From Parvibaculum sp. (GTDB taxonomy: Bacteria > Pseudomonadota > Alphaproteobacteria > Parvibaculales > Parvibaculaceae), in NCBI GenBank assembly GCA_030645235.1, contig JAUSMV010000030.1, forward strand, positions 1,726,992-1,790,991: 64,000 nt of DNA, read 5' to 3'. Positions 26,347 through 34,408 of the stretch are shown in pieces. Numbering within the stretch: position 1 is the stretch's first letter; each line of letters starts with the position of its first letter. The notes under the pieces were generated by a model. That model saw only the letters and a program-made list of their open reading frames with translations, was not told where the DNA came from and ran no database searches. A program made the position numbers and the translations under genes.

Positions 26347-26892
26347 TCATTCCCCGCCCCACCAGATGAATTTCGCGTCTTTGAACGTGGTCTTGCCGAT
26401 GGTCAGCGTACCTGTCAGGGCCGGTTTTTCGGTGACATGGGCGAGGCTCGCTTTGCCCGCTTTGATCACTTTCACATCGGGCTTGCCGGTGAAGGTGACG
26501 GCGCCGAGCGTCTTGCTGGTTGAAGTAAAGGCAAGTTTGGTGGCGCTCACCGCGTAAGAGGTCGGCAGCAGGCGCTCTGATTTCTCATAGTAGGTTTGGC
26601 CGAGTTCGTTTGTCCCTGTCTTGCTTGATGTGTCGTCCAGATGCGCCATGACGGGGGCGTAAGGATCGGTATGCGTTTTCGTGGCTTCATAGGCTTTGAA
26701 TTCGCCCTCTGTGCTAATGGCGATGTGATGCAGCACATAAGCGCCGACGCGGATTTCTTTGACCGGCATGTAGAAGCCTGAAAGGTCGAGCTTCTTTTGA
26801 TGCGTGAAAGTTTTGTCGCTTGCGTCAGCCGCGAGTGCTGGTGCGACGACAAGAGCTAAAAGCCCCGCCAGCAGAAGTTGAAATCTTGTCAT
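26347..26892 (-). CDS. Secreted protein of unknown function
   Basis: 181 residues. Signal peptide at 1-22 (FQLLLAGLLALVVAPALAAD). The mature part is predicted mostly beta, rich in Thr and Lys, with repeated T/S-K-T motifs and a C-terminal KFIWWGGE. Probably periplasmic. I recognise no family. It is convergent with the restriction endonuclease gene, 49 bases away. Confidence 0.7.
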   Translation of the reverse strand: MTRFQLLLAGLLALVVAPALAADASDKTFTHQKKLDLSGFYMPVKEIRVGAYVLHHIAISTEGEFKAYEATKTHTDPYAPVMAHLDDTSSKTGTNELGQTYYEKSERLLPTSYAVSATKLAFTSTSKTLGAVTFTGKPDVKVIKAGKASLAHVTEKPALTGTLTIGKTTFKDAKFIWWGGE

Positions 26893-26952
26893 ATGAATTC
26901 CGCCTTCAGATGTGATCTGTAGGCGGATTATATCATGCGAGCCGGGAAAAGA

Positions 26953-27420
26953 TCAGCGTAAATCTTCGCCCTTGATTTCAAAAATGCGCCCGAAGCCCTG
27001 CACCATATGCACGGTGTCGATGGTGAGCGCATAGACGTTGAAATCGGGGAAGTCGGCGTAAGTGGCTGACGAGGGATGGCGCGCAACGAAAGTCGCTTTG
27101 GCGGCGGCGATCTCTGCGGCGTCGGTGAGTTTTTCAACACGTCCGACAAAAGTGCCGCGTGAGCGTGCCAATCCTTCGGGACCTTGCGCATCCGGGCCCT
27201 GTGTGTCGGCGATCAAAAGGCTCGCGCGATTGTCACGGTTGAGGTTGGCCGTGTGCCGCGCCAGGTTCGACAGCAGCATCAGCAAGCGACCGTCAGCGTG
27301 GCGGGCAAAGCTTGTCAGCGAGGCGAAGGGAAAGCCGTTTTCATCGAGTGTCGCAAGGGCTGCTTCGCCCGTTTCCTCGATGAGTTTGAACCCCGCGTTA
27401 ATTTTTGGTTGATCGTTCAT
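26953..27420 (-). CDS. Pyridoxamine 5'-phosphate oxidase-like (HugZ-type split-barrel) protein
   Basis: 155 residues. FMN-binding split-barrel fold: ALATLDENGFPFASLTSFARH, LLMLLSNLARHTANLNRDNRASLL, GTFVGRVEKL, and a C-terminal VHMVQGFGRIFEI. This pattern is that of the short HugZ-like proteins, some of which degrade or bind haem. The C-terminal haem-handling extension of long HugZ is absent. Divergent from entericidin. Confidence 0.82.
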   Translation of the reverse strand: MNDQPKINAGFKLIEETGEAALATLDENGFPFASLTSFARHADGRLLMLLSNLARHTANLNRDNRASLLIADTQGPDAQGPEGLARSRGTFVGRVEKLTDAAEIAAAKATFVARHPSSATYADFPDFNVYALTIDTVHMVQGFGRIFEIKGEDLR

Positions 27421-27497
27421 GGTCGTCCCGTGCGCTTAAATTTATTGTCTTTGTTCTATCACGGGAGCTTACAGATTTCAGCCTCAGGGGACCCCCG

Positions 27498-27620
27498 ATG
27501 AGCAAACTTGTTTTGATGTTGATTGTTGCCGTGAGCTGCGCTCTGTCGGCCTGTTCCACCATTGAAGGTGTGGGCCAGGATCTGTCCGACACTGCCCGCT
27601 GGACCCGCGGCCAGATGTGA
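27498..27620 (+). CDS. Entericidin A/B family lipoprotein
   Basis: 40 residues, typical for the family. A lipoprotein signal peptide (KLVLMLIVAVSCALSAC) ends in the lipobox LSAC; the mature peptide STIEGVGQDLSDTARWTRG carries the family pattern C-x-T-x-x-G-x-G-x-D. Entericidins are small outer-membrane lipoproteins, bacteriolytic (EcnB) or protective (EcnA) in enterobacteria; in alphaproteobacteria the role is unclear. Too short for length cut-offs in many pipelines. Confidence 0.9.
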   Translation: MSKLVLMLIVAVSCALSACSTIEGVGQDLSDTARWTRGQM

Positions 27621-27634
27621 TCTTTTCCGGACTC

Positions 27635-27659
27635 TTGGCCGTGCCACAAGCACGGCCAA
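27635..27659. terminator. Perfect hairpin between convergent ecn and bfr genes
   Basis: TTGGCCGTGC-CACAA-GCACGGCCAA is a ten-base perfect stem lying 14 bases after the entericidin stop and 11 bases beyond the bfr stop on the other strand. There is no T tract after it in the plus direction and none in the minus direction, so it may stabilise both 3' ends instead of stopping polymerase. Confidence 0.5.
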
Positions 27660-27670
27660 AAAGTGCAGAA

Positions 27671-28153
27671 TTACGAAGCGTCGTGGCTGCCCATCTGTGA
27701 TTGCAGATAGTTTTCGATGCCGACGCTCTTGATGAGGCCCAATTGGGTCTCGAGGAAGTCGATATGCTCTTCCTCGCCTTCCAGAATGCTCTCGAAAATC
27801 TCGCGCGTGATGTAGTCGCGTGACGCTTCGCATTGTGTGATGGCATCGCGGTAAAAGGGATGCGCTTTCATCTCGACATCAAGGTCCAGGGTCAGGCATT
27901 CCTCGACATTTTCGCCGATACGGATTTTGTCCATGTCCTGCAGATTGGGCAGGCCTTCAAGGAACAGAATGCGCTCGATCAGACGGTCGGCGTGTTTCAT
28001 CTCGTCAATGGACTCGTGATATTCGACATCGCCCAGTTTCGTGAAGCCCCAGTTTTTGAACATACGGGCATGCAAGAAATACTGGTTGATGGCGGTCAGT
28101 TCGAGCTTCAGCGCCTTGTTCAGCAGTTCAATGACCTTGGGGTCGCCTTTCAT
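27671..28153 (-). CDS. bfr: Bacterioferritin
   Basis: 160 residues from the ATG at 28153, giving the standard start [20 protein letters not shown]. Iron storage in a 24-subunit shell with haem between subunit pairs. Ferroxidase ligands Glu18, Glu51 and His54 ([13 protein letters not shown]), Glu127 and His130 ([12 protein letters not shown]) and the haem-binding Met52 (DEMKHAD) are present. The C-terminus is close to the usual length. The companion ferredoxin bfd is upstream on the same strand. Confidence 0.97.
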   Translation of the reverse strand: MKGDPKVIELLNKALKLELTAINQYFLHARMFKNWGFTKLGDVEYHESIDEMKHADRLIERILFLEGLPNLQDMDKIRIGENVEECLTLDLDVEMKAHPFYRDAITQCEASRDYITREIFESILEGEEEHIDFLETQLGLIKSVGIENYLQSQMGSHDAS

Positions 28154-28311
28154 GGCGCGGGCTCCGTTCGCTTGCGGTTGAATTCTGCCGATAATCCGCC
28201 CGTTCGGATCAGGCGTCAAACAAGATGTTTGCGTCTAAGCCTCAGAAAAAAAAGGCTTTTTGACGATTTCTGGCAAATGCGGCGCAGTCGCAAGACTGTG
28301 CGGGGCTTGGG

Positions 28312-28506
28312 TCAGTCCGCCGCTTGCGCGAAAGCATTGGCGGTGCGGTGTTCGGCGATCATCTCGGCCATGTCGGGCAGGCAGCGGCCGCATTGGGGCT
28401 TGCAGCCTGCGGCGCGATGGATGGCGGCAGGCGTCGTGGCAGCACCGGAGGCCACCAGTTCATTGACGGTGCGGTCGTTCAGAGCGTTGCAGATGCAGAC
28501 GAACAC
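28312..28506 (-). CDS. bfd: Bacterioferritin-associated [2Fe-2S] ferredoxin
   Basis: 64 residues. Four cysteines in the Bfd order C-x-C ... C-x-x-x-x-C-x-x-C (FVCICNALN and GCKPQCGRC) bind a [2Fe-2S] cluster. Bfd reduces haem in bacterioferritin to release stored iron. A spacer of about 160 bases separates it from bfr downstream. Usually induced by low iron; see the symmetrical site upstream. Confidence 0.95.
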   Translation of the reverse strand: MFVCICNALNDRTVNELVASGAATTPAAIHRAAGCKPQCGRCLPDMAEMIAEHRTANAFAQAAD

Positions 28507-28580
28507 GGCTTACTCCCGATCATTTGCGCGGACGTTTAAGGTCGGCACGAAAGAAGAATGCCAGAGCAGCGGTTAAGATG

Positions 28581-28613
28581 CAATTGCGAATAGGTTTCAT
28601 TCGCCATGAATTG
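28581..28613. promoter_or_regulatory. Nested inverted repeat upstream of bfd (candidate iron-regulator site)
   Basis: GCGAAT (28586-28591) and ATTCGC (28599-28604) form a perfect inverted repeat with a seven-base spacer, nested inside CAATT (28581-28585) and AATTG (28609-28613). It is 75-107 bases upstream of bfd. Position and symmetry suit a Fur-superfamily repressor, but the bases do not match a textbook Fur or Irr box, so the regulator is unassigned. Confidence 0.4.
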
Positions 28614-28748
28614 TGTTTTGGTATTTGGCGGAAACCGGACGGTTTTGCGGGACCGGTACGCGGCGCGACCCGCGACAGATTGACTTTTCGCGCGGTGCGG
28701 CGATTGGGTTAGGCTTGCAACTCTCTCCATTCAAGAAAGTGCCCGCTC

Positions 28749-29198
28749 ATGTCTTTGCTGAATATCATTTCAAAGTTTGTTGCAGTGCTGGCGGTTGTCG
28801 CGCTGGCCTCGTGCGGTGACGGTGCTTATGCCCAGGGGGACATTGCAATCTCCGGTGTCTGGGCGCGGCCGAGCGTTGCCAAGAACGGTGCGGCCTATCT
28901 CACCCTCACCAACAAAGGCAGCGGCGCTGACGCGCTTTTGAGCGCTTCGAGCCCTGTGGCGGGCAAAGTTGAGATCCATGACATGGAGATGGACGGCACG
29001 ATCATGCGGATGCGCAAGCTCGACAGACTTGTCTTGCCCGCCGGTGAAACGGTTGCGGCGGTGCCCGGCGGCACGCATATCATGCTTATGGGACTGAACG
29101 CGCCGCTTGTCGAAGGCACGGCATTCCAGATGCGTTTGACGTTTGAAAAAGCTGGGGAAATTGAGATTTCCGTGCCGGTCCGGCAAGCGCCGGAATGA
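28749..29198 (+). CDS. Periplasmic copper chaperone PCu(A)C
   Basis: 149 residues. N-terminal export signal containing LASC (Cys22), so it may be a lipoprotein or be cut after AYA. The copper motif is complete: His77, Met88, His110 and Met112 with the right spacings (H-x10-M-x21-H-x-M), in EIHDMEMDG and GGTHIMLMGL. Family members deliver Cu(I) to cytochrome oxidase CuA or CuB. No Sco gene lies next to it here. Confidence 0.93.
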   Translation: MSLLNIISKFVAVLAVVALASCGDGAYAQGDIAISGVWARPSVAKNGAAYLTLTNKGSGADALLSASSPVAGKVEIHDMEMDGTIMRMRKLDRLVLPAGETVAAVPGGTHIMLMGLNAPLVEGTAFQMRLTFEKAGEIEISVPVRQAPE

Positions 29199-29532
29199 TG
29201 CGCAAACTGAGCAATTCATCCGTGTAATGAATTGATTCTCTTGGCGCACTTATTGCGTCGCAACAATTTTTTGCATCTGCGTTGTCACCGGCGAAACGCG
29301 GCTTTGCCCCTGAAATCCGTGTCAAATATGTCATACCGGCGTTGAATACATATTGCGTCTGTTTTGTGCAGCCATGTCCGCCTTGACATGGGGTGGCATT
29401 AAATGTGGGCTAATGAACGAGGGATGCTGACTGGCCGGGGGGGCAGTCGAGTGGGGCTCAACATCCATCGATTCAACCTCCCGATACCAGGCTGCAGTAG
29501 TGAAGCCATCGAGGATCGAGGAGGATCGCTCA
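29199..29532. other. Long leader region before the DUF1302 gene
   Basis: Contains a perfect inverted repeat CAATTCAT-N7-ATGAATTG (29212-29234) just after the PCu(A)C stop, without a T tract, and a TTGACA at 29383-29388 with no good -10 at 17 bases. Nothing protein-coding seen. The DUF1302 ribosome-binding site GAGGAGG is at its end (around 29517). Confidence 0.4.
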
Positions 29533-32199
29533 ATGATTAAAGTAAGCTTGCGATCGTTGCTGCTCACCTCTGCCGTTTCGGCAGGGATGATTGCAACGGC
29601 GGGCACAGCACAAGCCATCGACTACCAGTTTGGTGGTGTGAAAGTGGTGCTGGACACGACAATTAGCACGGGCGCATCAGTGCGCACGTCGCAACGCGAC
29701 AACACATTCTTGCCGACAGGTCAGGGTGGTCCGTCGTCCGGCGTCGCTGCCGTCGTTCCTGGCGGTTTGGGTGCAACGTTGACGGGCGCGAACGCCCTGA
29801 CGGCTGCTCCCGATCCGGGCATCAGCATTGCCAAGTCACCTGTTCCCGGCGGTTCGATCAACTCGAACGACAGCCGTATGAACTTTGACGAAGGCGATCT
29901 CACCAGCGCCGTTGCGAAGATGACAAACGATCTGTCAATGTCCTACAAGAACTTCAACTTCTTCGGTCGCGTCAGCTCGTATTACGATGCTGTGCTTGAC
30001 AGCAACAGCAGCTATGCGCGTTCCGGTCTCGCCGATGGTGAGGCTTCAGCCGCGCGTGACATCAAGCTGCTCGACTTCTATGTCAGCTCTGACTGGAACA
30101 TCGGCGAACTGCCGCTGAACGTCCGTGCTGGTAAGCAGGTCATCAGCTGGGGCGAAAGCACGTTCATGCTGAACGGCATCAACACGATCAACCCCATCGA
30201 CGTCGGTGCGTTCCGTCGTCCTGGTTCGGAAGTGAAAGAAGGCCTCGTGCCGGTTTGGGCGATTGACGCTTCAATCGGTCTGCCTTTCAACCTCTCACTC
30301 GAAGCTTTCTATCAGCTCGAATGGAAGGGTTATGACATCGACCGCGCCGGTACGCCGTTTGCGGGTTCTGACGTTGTGGCGGGCACCAGCGGTGTCGGCG
30401 GTAACGAGAACATGACCTCGTTCCTGACCACCGGTATCACCGGCGGCAATCAGCGTAACTGCGGTACGACAAGCCAGAACAACATCTCAGAAGCCTTCAC
30501 CAATGCCTATTTCCTTGCAGGCAACGGCAAGAAGAACTGCACGGCTACAGCCGGCAGCCTCTTTGGCTATGTTGACTATGCCAATCCCGTTCCCGTCGGC
30601 ATGATGGAAGCCATCAAGTTCGGCCTGAACGACACGGGTGGCATGGTGGTGCGTGACTCGGATAAAGAGCCGAGCGATGGCGGCCAGTGGGGCCTTGCGG
30701 GACGTTGGTTCTCGGAAGATCTGAACAACACGGAATTCGGCCTCTATTTCACAAACACCCATTCGCGTCTTCCGATCGCGAGCGAACGTCTGACGTCGTC
30801 GGGCTCTGCCGACACACAGATGACCTCTTATCTCACGACAGGTGACGGCGGGACGGGTGCTGGTCGTGGCACGTATTTCACGGGTTGCAACCTGCCGACA
30901 ACGGGCGTGGCCGCGACTGCTCTGACCACGGCTCCGGGCGCTGCTTTCGGTGTACCGATCCTGCAGAACCAGGCGTCGCTCGACCAGCTTAACACAGCCG
31001 CAACCAATCCGACGGTTGACCCCGATGGCGTCTATGCCATCGCCAAGACCATCGCTCAGGCTTACTATGACGGCAATGCCGGTGTACTGGCAGGCTTCGG
31101 TCTGACCAATGCGGTAAACACGGCCAACGTTGGTAACCCGTTCCAGACGGGCGCCGGCGGCATCAACGGTGCAACGGCTGGTGCGACCATTCGCGGTGCG
31201 AACGGTGGTCTTGCCACGATGAACGGCTTTACAACAGTGCAGGCTTTCTCCTCACTTGAAGCCACCATCATCAACTGCGCCCTTGTCGCTCTGCAGTCGT
31301 CTTCGACCGCAGCTCCGACCGGTGCTCTGTTGCAGGACGGTGCGGAAATCACTTCCGTGCAGTCGGCGTCGAACACACCGCTGATCGGTCTCTATCTTGA
31401 ATATCCTGAAGACATCCGCACCTTCGGTGTCAGCTTCAATACGACAGTCGGCACATGGGGTGTGCAGGGTGAGGCGTCCTATCGTCCCAACCAGCCCTTC
31501 CAGGCCGATACTGACCAGATCTCAATCGCCGCGCTTAACAATGCTTGCATCCTGAGCCTTGTTGCCTCGCCGACGATTGCGAACGCTGCTAACGACACAT
31601 ACGGCGGCGGTTGCGGTCAGCTTGCTGCCAATGGCGGCAACATGAACCTCTCGGGCGTCATCCGCTCCAAGATGTTCACCTACAACATCGGTACAACAGC
31701 GACCTATGCCAATTCCAATCCGCTCATCGCCTTTACCGGCGCTGATCTCGGTGTCTTGGTGACGGAAGCTGGCCTTGTTCACACACCCGATGCTCCCGAT
31801 GAAGGCAACTTCAATGTGAAGCAGTGGGGCAATGTCTGCACCGGTGGTACAGATCTTCCCTTCGGTGGTGCTCTTGGTCTGGCTGCCCGTACAGGCTGCC
31901 GTCCGACCAAAATGTCATGGGGCTATACGCTGCTTGGTCAGCTCCAGTACAATAACGCCTTCGGTACCGCTGTGACACTGTCACCGACAGTTGCCTTCAG
32001 CCACGACGTGTCGGGTAACACACCCGGCCCGGTCTCGAACTATCGCGAAGGTCGCAAGTCACTCAGCCTCCAGCTCAATGGTTCTTACCAGAGCGCATGG
32101 CGCGGTGGCCTGTCCTACACGAACTACTTCGGTGCTACGAAGTACTCGGACTCGACAGACCGTGACTTTGCCTCAGTGAACGTTTCCTACGCGTTCTAA
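29533..32199 (+). CDS. DUF1302 family outer-membrane beta-barrel protein
   Basis: 888 residues from the ATG at 29533. Signal peptide 1-28 ending GTAQA. Early part GVKVVLDTTISTGASVRTS and later DFYVSSDWNIGELPLNVRAGKQVISWGES are DUF1302 hallmarks; the last residues NVSYAF end in Phe, the outer-membrane barrel assembly signal. It is long for the family, with Gly/Thr/Asn-rich loops. Eight cysteines lie in loop-like parts. Proteins of this family occur with DUF1329 and YCF48 genes in degraders of hydrophobic compounds and may admit such compounds. Codon use is strongly biased, which suggests high expression. Confidence 0.9.
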   Translation: MIKVSLRSLLLTSAVSAGMIATAGTAQAIDYQFGGVKVVLDTTISTGASVRTSQRDNTFLPTGQGGPSSGVAAVVPGGLGATLTGANALTAAPDPGISIAKSPVPGGSINSNDSRMNFDEGDLTSAVAKMTNDLSMSYKNFNFFGRVSSYYDAVLDSNSSYARSGLADGEASAARDIKLLDFYVSSDWNIGELPLNVRAGKQVISWGESTFMLNGINTINPIDVGAFRRPGSEVKEGLVPVWAIDASIGLPFNLSLEAFYQLEWKGYDIDRAGTPFAGSDVVAGTSGVGGNENMTSFLTTGITGGNQRNCGTTSQNNISEAFTNAYFLAGNGKKNCTATAGSLFGYVDYANPVPVGMMEAIKFGLNDTGGMVVRDSDKEPSDGGQWGLAGRWFSEDLNNTEFGLYFTNTHSRLPIASERLTSSGSADTQMTSYLTTGDGGTGAGRGTYFTGCNLPTTGVAATALTTAPGAAFGVPILQNQASLDQLNTAATNPTVDPDGVYAIAKTIAQAYYDGNAGVLAGFGLTNAVNTANVGNPFQTGAGGINGATAGATIRGANGGLATMNGFTTVQAFSSLEATIINCALVALQSSSTAAPTGALLQDGAEITSVQSASNTPLIGLYLEYPEDIRTFGVSFNTTVGTWGVQGEASYRPNQPFQADTDQISIAALNNACILSLVASPTIANAANDTYGGGCGQLAANGGNMNLSGVIRSKMFTYNIGTTATYANSNPLIAFTGADLGVLVTEAGLVHTPDAPDEGNFNVKQWGNVCTGGTDLPFGGALGLAARTGCRPTKMSWGYTLLGQLQYNNAFGTAVTLSPTVAFSHDVSGNTPGPVSNYREGRKSLSLQLNGSYQSAWRGGLSYTNYFGATKYSDSTDRDFASVNVSYAF

Positions 32200-32221
32200 G
32201 CAAAGCGTCTACGCAACAAAG

Positions 32222-32255
32222 AACCCGGCAGTGGCAACACTGCCGGGTTTTTCTT
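32222..32255 (+). terminator. Strong rho-independent terminator after the DUF1302 gene
   Basis: AACCCGGCAGTG-GCAA-CACTGCCGGGTT (32222-32249), a 12-bp stem with a GCAA tetraloop, followed by a T-rich tract. Confidence 0.93.
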
Positions 32256-32276
32256 TTGCTCTTTTCTGCCGGACTG

Positions 32277-32345
32277 AAGTCTGTTTCTCTGGTTACAGAC
32301 TTTTTGTCATGTTTGTTTGAGCCTTTGGCATCAGGCTTTCTTTTT
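32277..32345 (+). terminator. Second and third terminator-like hairpins in tandem
   Basis: AAGTCTGT (32277-32284) pairs with ACAGACTT (32295-32302) and is followed by T5. A weaker AGCCT (32320-32324) / AGGCT (32333-32337) pair is followed by TTCTTTTT. With the strong one upstream this makes three hairpin plus T-tract elements in 120 bases. Confidence 0.6.
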
Positions 32346-32441
32346 ATCCGTGTACTGAATGAGTATGATTTGCCGGATCGATTGCGCGTTATTGTGCGGT
32401 GCAAATTTCACGGCGGAGATGCGAAACTCTTCGGCGCATTT

Positions 32442-32465
32442 TTGACATTAAAAATATTTAATGTC
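32442..32465 (+). promoter_or_regulatory. TTGACA overlapping a 9-bp inverted repeat upstream of the DUF1329 gene
   Basis: GACATTAAA-AATA-TTTAATGTC (32444-32465) is a perfect palindromic element, and its first half forms TTGACA (32442-32447). The rest of the spacer up to 32657 shows nothing else apart from a GTGGAGG ribosome-binding site at about 32643. A regulator bound here would block the promoter. No clear -10 follows at 17 bases. Confidence 0.4.
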
Positions 32466-32657
32466 GTTTCACGGCAAAACAGCCCTGTTTGCGGAGAATT
32501 AGATGCTCTGAGGCCACAGAAAGGCCGCTAAACCGACGCTGCTCTGATTGCGACATCTTGCTCATTTGTTATTATTCACGCAGAGTTGGCGGGAGAACCG
32601 AACTAAGGCGGAAAACCGTCGAGTTCTGAAAAAGATATTCAAGTGGAGGGAACGTAC

Positions 32658-34016
32658 ATGAAAAGGACGACCATGTTGGTCTCCGCGTTTGTGTTCGGCG
32701 CGATGAGCACAAGCGCCTTGGCACAAGTGCCGGATGCACAGGTCAACCGACTGGGTGGTGATCTCACCCCGCTCGGTGCCGAAAAGGCGGGCGAGGGGGA
32801 TATTCCTGCCTGGACCGGCGGTCTTCAGACCGTGCCGAGCAATGTCTCTTACAAACCGGGCGACCATCTTCAGGACCCGTTTGCAAGCGACCCCATCAAA
32901 TACACGATCAATGCCGGTAATGCCGCGCAATATGATGCCGTGTTGACCGATGGCTACAAGGCTTTGATGAAAGCCTATCCTGATTACAAAATGGACGTTT
33001 ATCAGACGCGCCGCTCTTGCGCCTATCCTGATCGCGTTTATGAAGCCACCAAGAACAACGCCAAAGTCGGCGTCTTGAATGGCGGCGGTTCGGGCGTTGG
33101 CGAGGCCATCATGGGCTTCCCGTTCCCGATCCCGAACAATGCCAATGAAATGATCTGGAACCACACGCTGCGTTACCGCTCGTTCAAAGCGGTTCGTCAG
33201 TTCGCTGCGGCACCGGTCACACGTGGCGGCGATTACACGCTCACCATCGTGCAGGACGAAGCCATTCTCGATTGGTCGAACCCCGCCCATAAGCGTGCTG
33301 AAGATCTGAACAACACCTCGATCTACTACATCGCCAACACAATCGCGCCCGCCCGTGAAGCCGGTAACGTTGTGCTCGTGCTCGAAGCCCTGAACGCCAC
33401 GCTGAACGGCGGTCGTCAGGCCTGGCAGTACAGCCCCGGTACACGTCGCGTGCGTCGTGCGCCTAATATCTCTTACGACAATCCCGGCACGAACTCGGAC
33501 GGTCTGTCCACATCGGACAGCTTTGACGGCTACAATGGCGCCACTGATCGCTATGATTGGGTCGTCATCGACAAGTCACCGAAGATCATTGCGGCCAACG
33601 ATTACAAGGCCGTGCTGGTCAAATACAAAGACCTCGTCAAGCCGCTTCATCTGAACCAGGATACGATCCGTTACGAATTGCATCGTACATGGAACTTTGA
33701 AGCCAAGCTCAAAGCCAACACACGTCACGTCTATGCCCGTCGCGTTTATCATAACGACGAAGACGCATGGCAGGTCTCATCGTCAGAACTTTATGACGGT
33801 CGTGGTCAGCTGTGGCGCGTGCAGGAACTCGGTCAGGTCCAGCGTTATAACGTGCCGCTCTGCGGTTCGAGCGCGGAAGTGGTTTACGATCTGCAAGCCG
33901 GCCGTTATCTGGCGCTCGCTCTGCAGAACGAAGAGCCGCCGGTTAACTACTTTGCCGATGAGCTTGATCCCAGCCGCTATACGCCGAACTCCATTCGTCA
34001 GCTTGGCGTTCGCTAA
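32658..34016 (+). CDS. DUF1329 family envelope protein
   Basis: 452 residues from the ATG at 32658, preceded by GGAGGGAACGTAC. Signal peptide 1-22 (ending TSALA). DUF1329 pattern: RLGGDLTPLGAEKAGEGDIP at the start, IPAWTGGL, then MGFPFPIPNNANEMIWNHTL and RRVYHNDEDAWQVSSSELYD, RGQLWRVQELGQ. The fold is predicted to be lipoprotein-like and to sit at the outer membrane, possibly binding the substrate that the DUF1302 barrel passes. Ends 20 bases before a strong terminator. Confidence 0.92.
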   Translation: MKRTTMLVSAFVFGAMSTSALAQVPDAQVNRLGGDLTPLGAEKAGEGDIPAWTGGLQTVPSNVSYKPGDHLQDPFASDPIKYTINAGNAAQYDAVLTDGYKALMKAYPDYKMDVYQTRRSCAYPDRVYEATKNNAKVGVLNGGGSGVGEAIMGFPFPIPNNANEMIWNHTLRYRSFKAVRQFAAAPVTRGGDYTLTIVQDEAILDWSNPAHKRAEDLNNTSIYYIANTIAPAREAGNVVLVLEALNATLNGGRQAWQYSPGTRRVRRAPNISYDNPGTNSDGLSTSDSFDGYNGATDRYDWVVIDKSPKIIAANDYKAVLVKYKDLVKPLHLNQDTIRYELHRTWNFEAKLKANTRHVYARRVYHNDEDAWQVSSSELYDGRGQLWRVQELGQVQRYNVPLCGSSAEVVYDLQAGRYLALALQNEEPPVNYFADELDPSRYTPNSIRQLGVR

Positions 34017-34036
34017 GAAAGCGTCTAATGTCTAAG

Positions 34037-34074
34037 GGCCGGGCCTTGGGAAACCGAGGCCCGGCCTCTTTTCT
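34037..34074 (+). terminator. Rho-independent terminator after the DUF1329 gene
   Basis: A 13-bp stem from 34037-34049 and 34054-34066 (GGCCGGGCC.../...GGCCCGGCC) closed by a GAAA tetraloop and followed by TCTTTTCT. Confidence 0.93.
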
Positions 34075-34408
34075 GACCGGATGGCTGTGGATTTGGAAGG
34101 GCAGAAACGGACGGTTTTTTAGACTTGCGGCAATAGGCGCAGGGCTTCAAAGTCGGAAAATACGGTGAAACGGGCGCTTATGTGCTATTCGCCTGTCTGA
34201 GTATGATACCCGCTTTCCGGATTGCGACGCCGGAAGGCGATACGATCAGTGACTTTTGGTAAAATGGGTCACTTGAATAAATGAGTTCAACAAACCCGCC
34301 ATCAGAGCCGGGACGAAAATGAAAGCGAAGCGATCTTGAAGCTGACGGGGGGCACCCGCAGCACGGGAGCGCCGCTTGTAACGCAGAGTGCAGGGAGCCT
34401 CGGTCAAC
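34075..34408 (+). other. Non-coding spacer before the YCF48-like gene
   Basis: 334 bases with no gene seen. A TATGAT at 34202-34207 may be a -10 element but no matching -35 is convincing. The region ends in CAGGGAGCC, a weak ribosome-binding site. Confidence 0.4.

Noticed and set aside
29383..29414. Sigma-70 promoter with TTGACA before the DUF1302 gene
   Set aside because: No acceptable -10 hexamer at 16-18 bases; kept only as a remark on the spacer.
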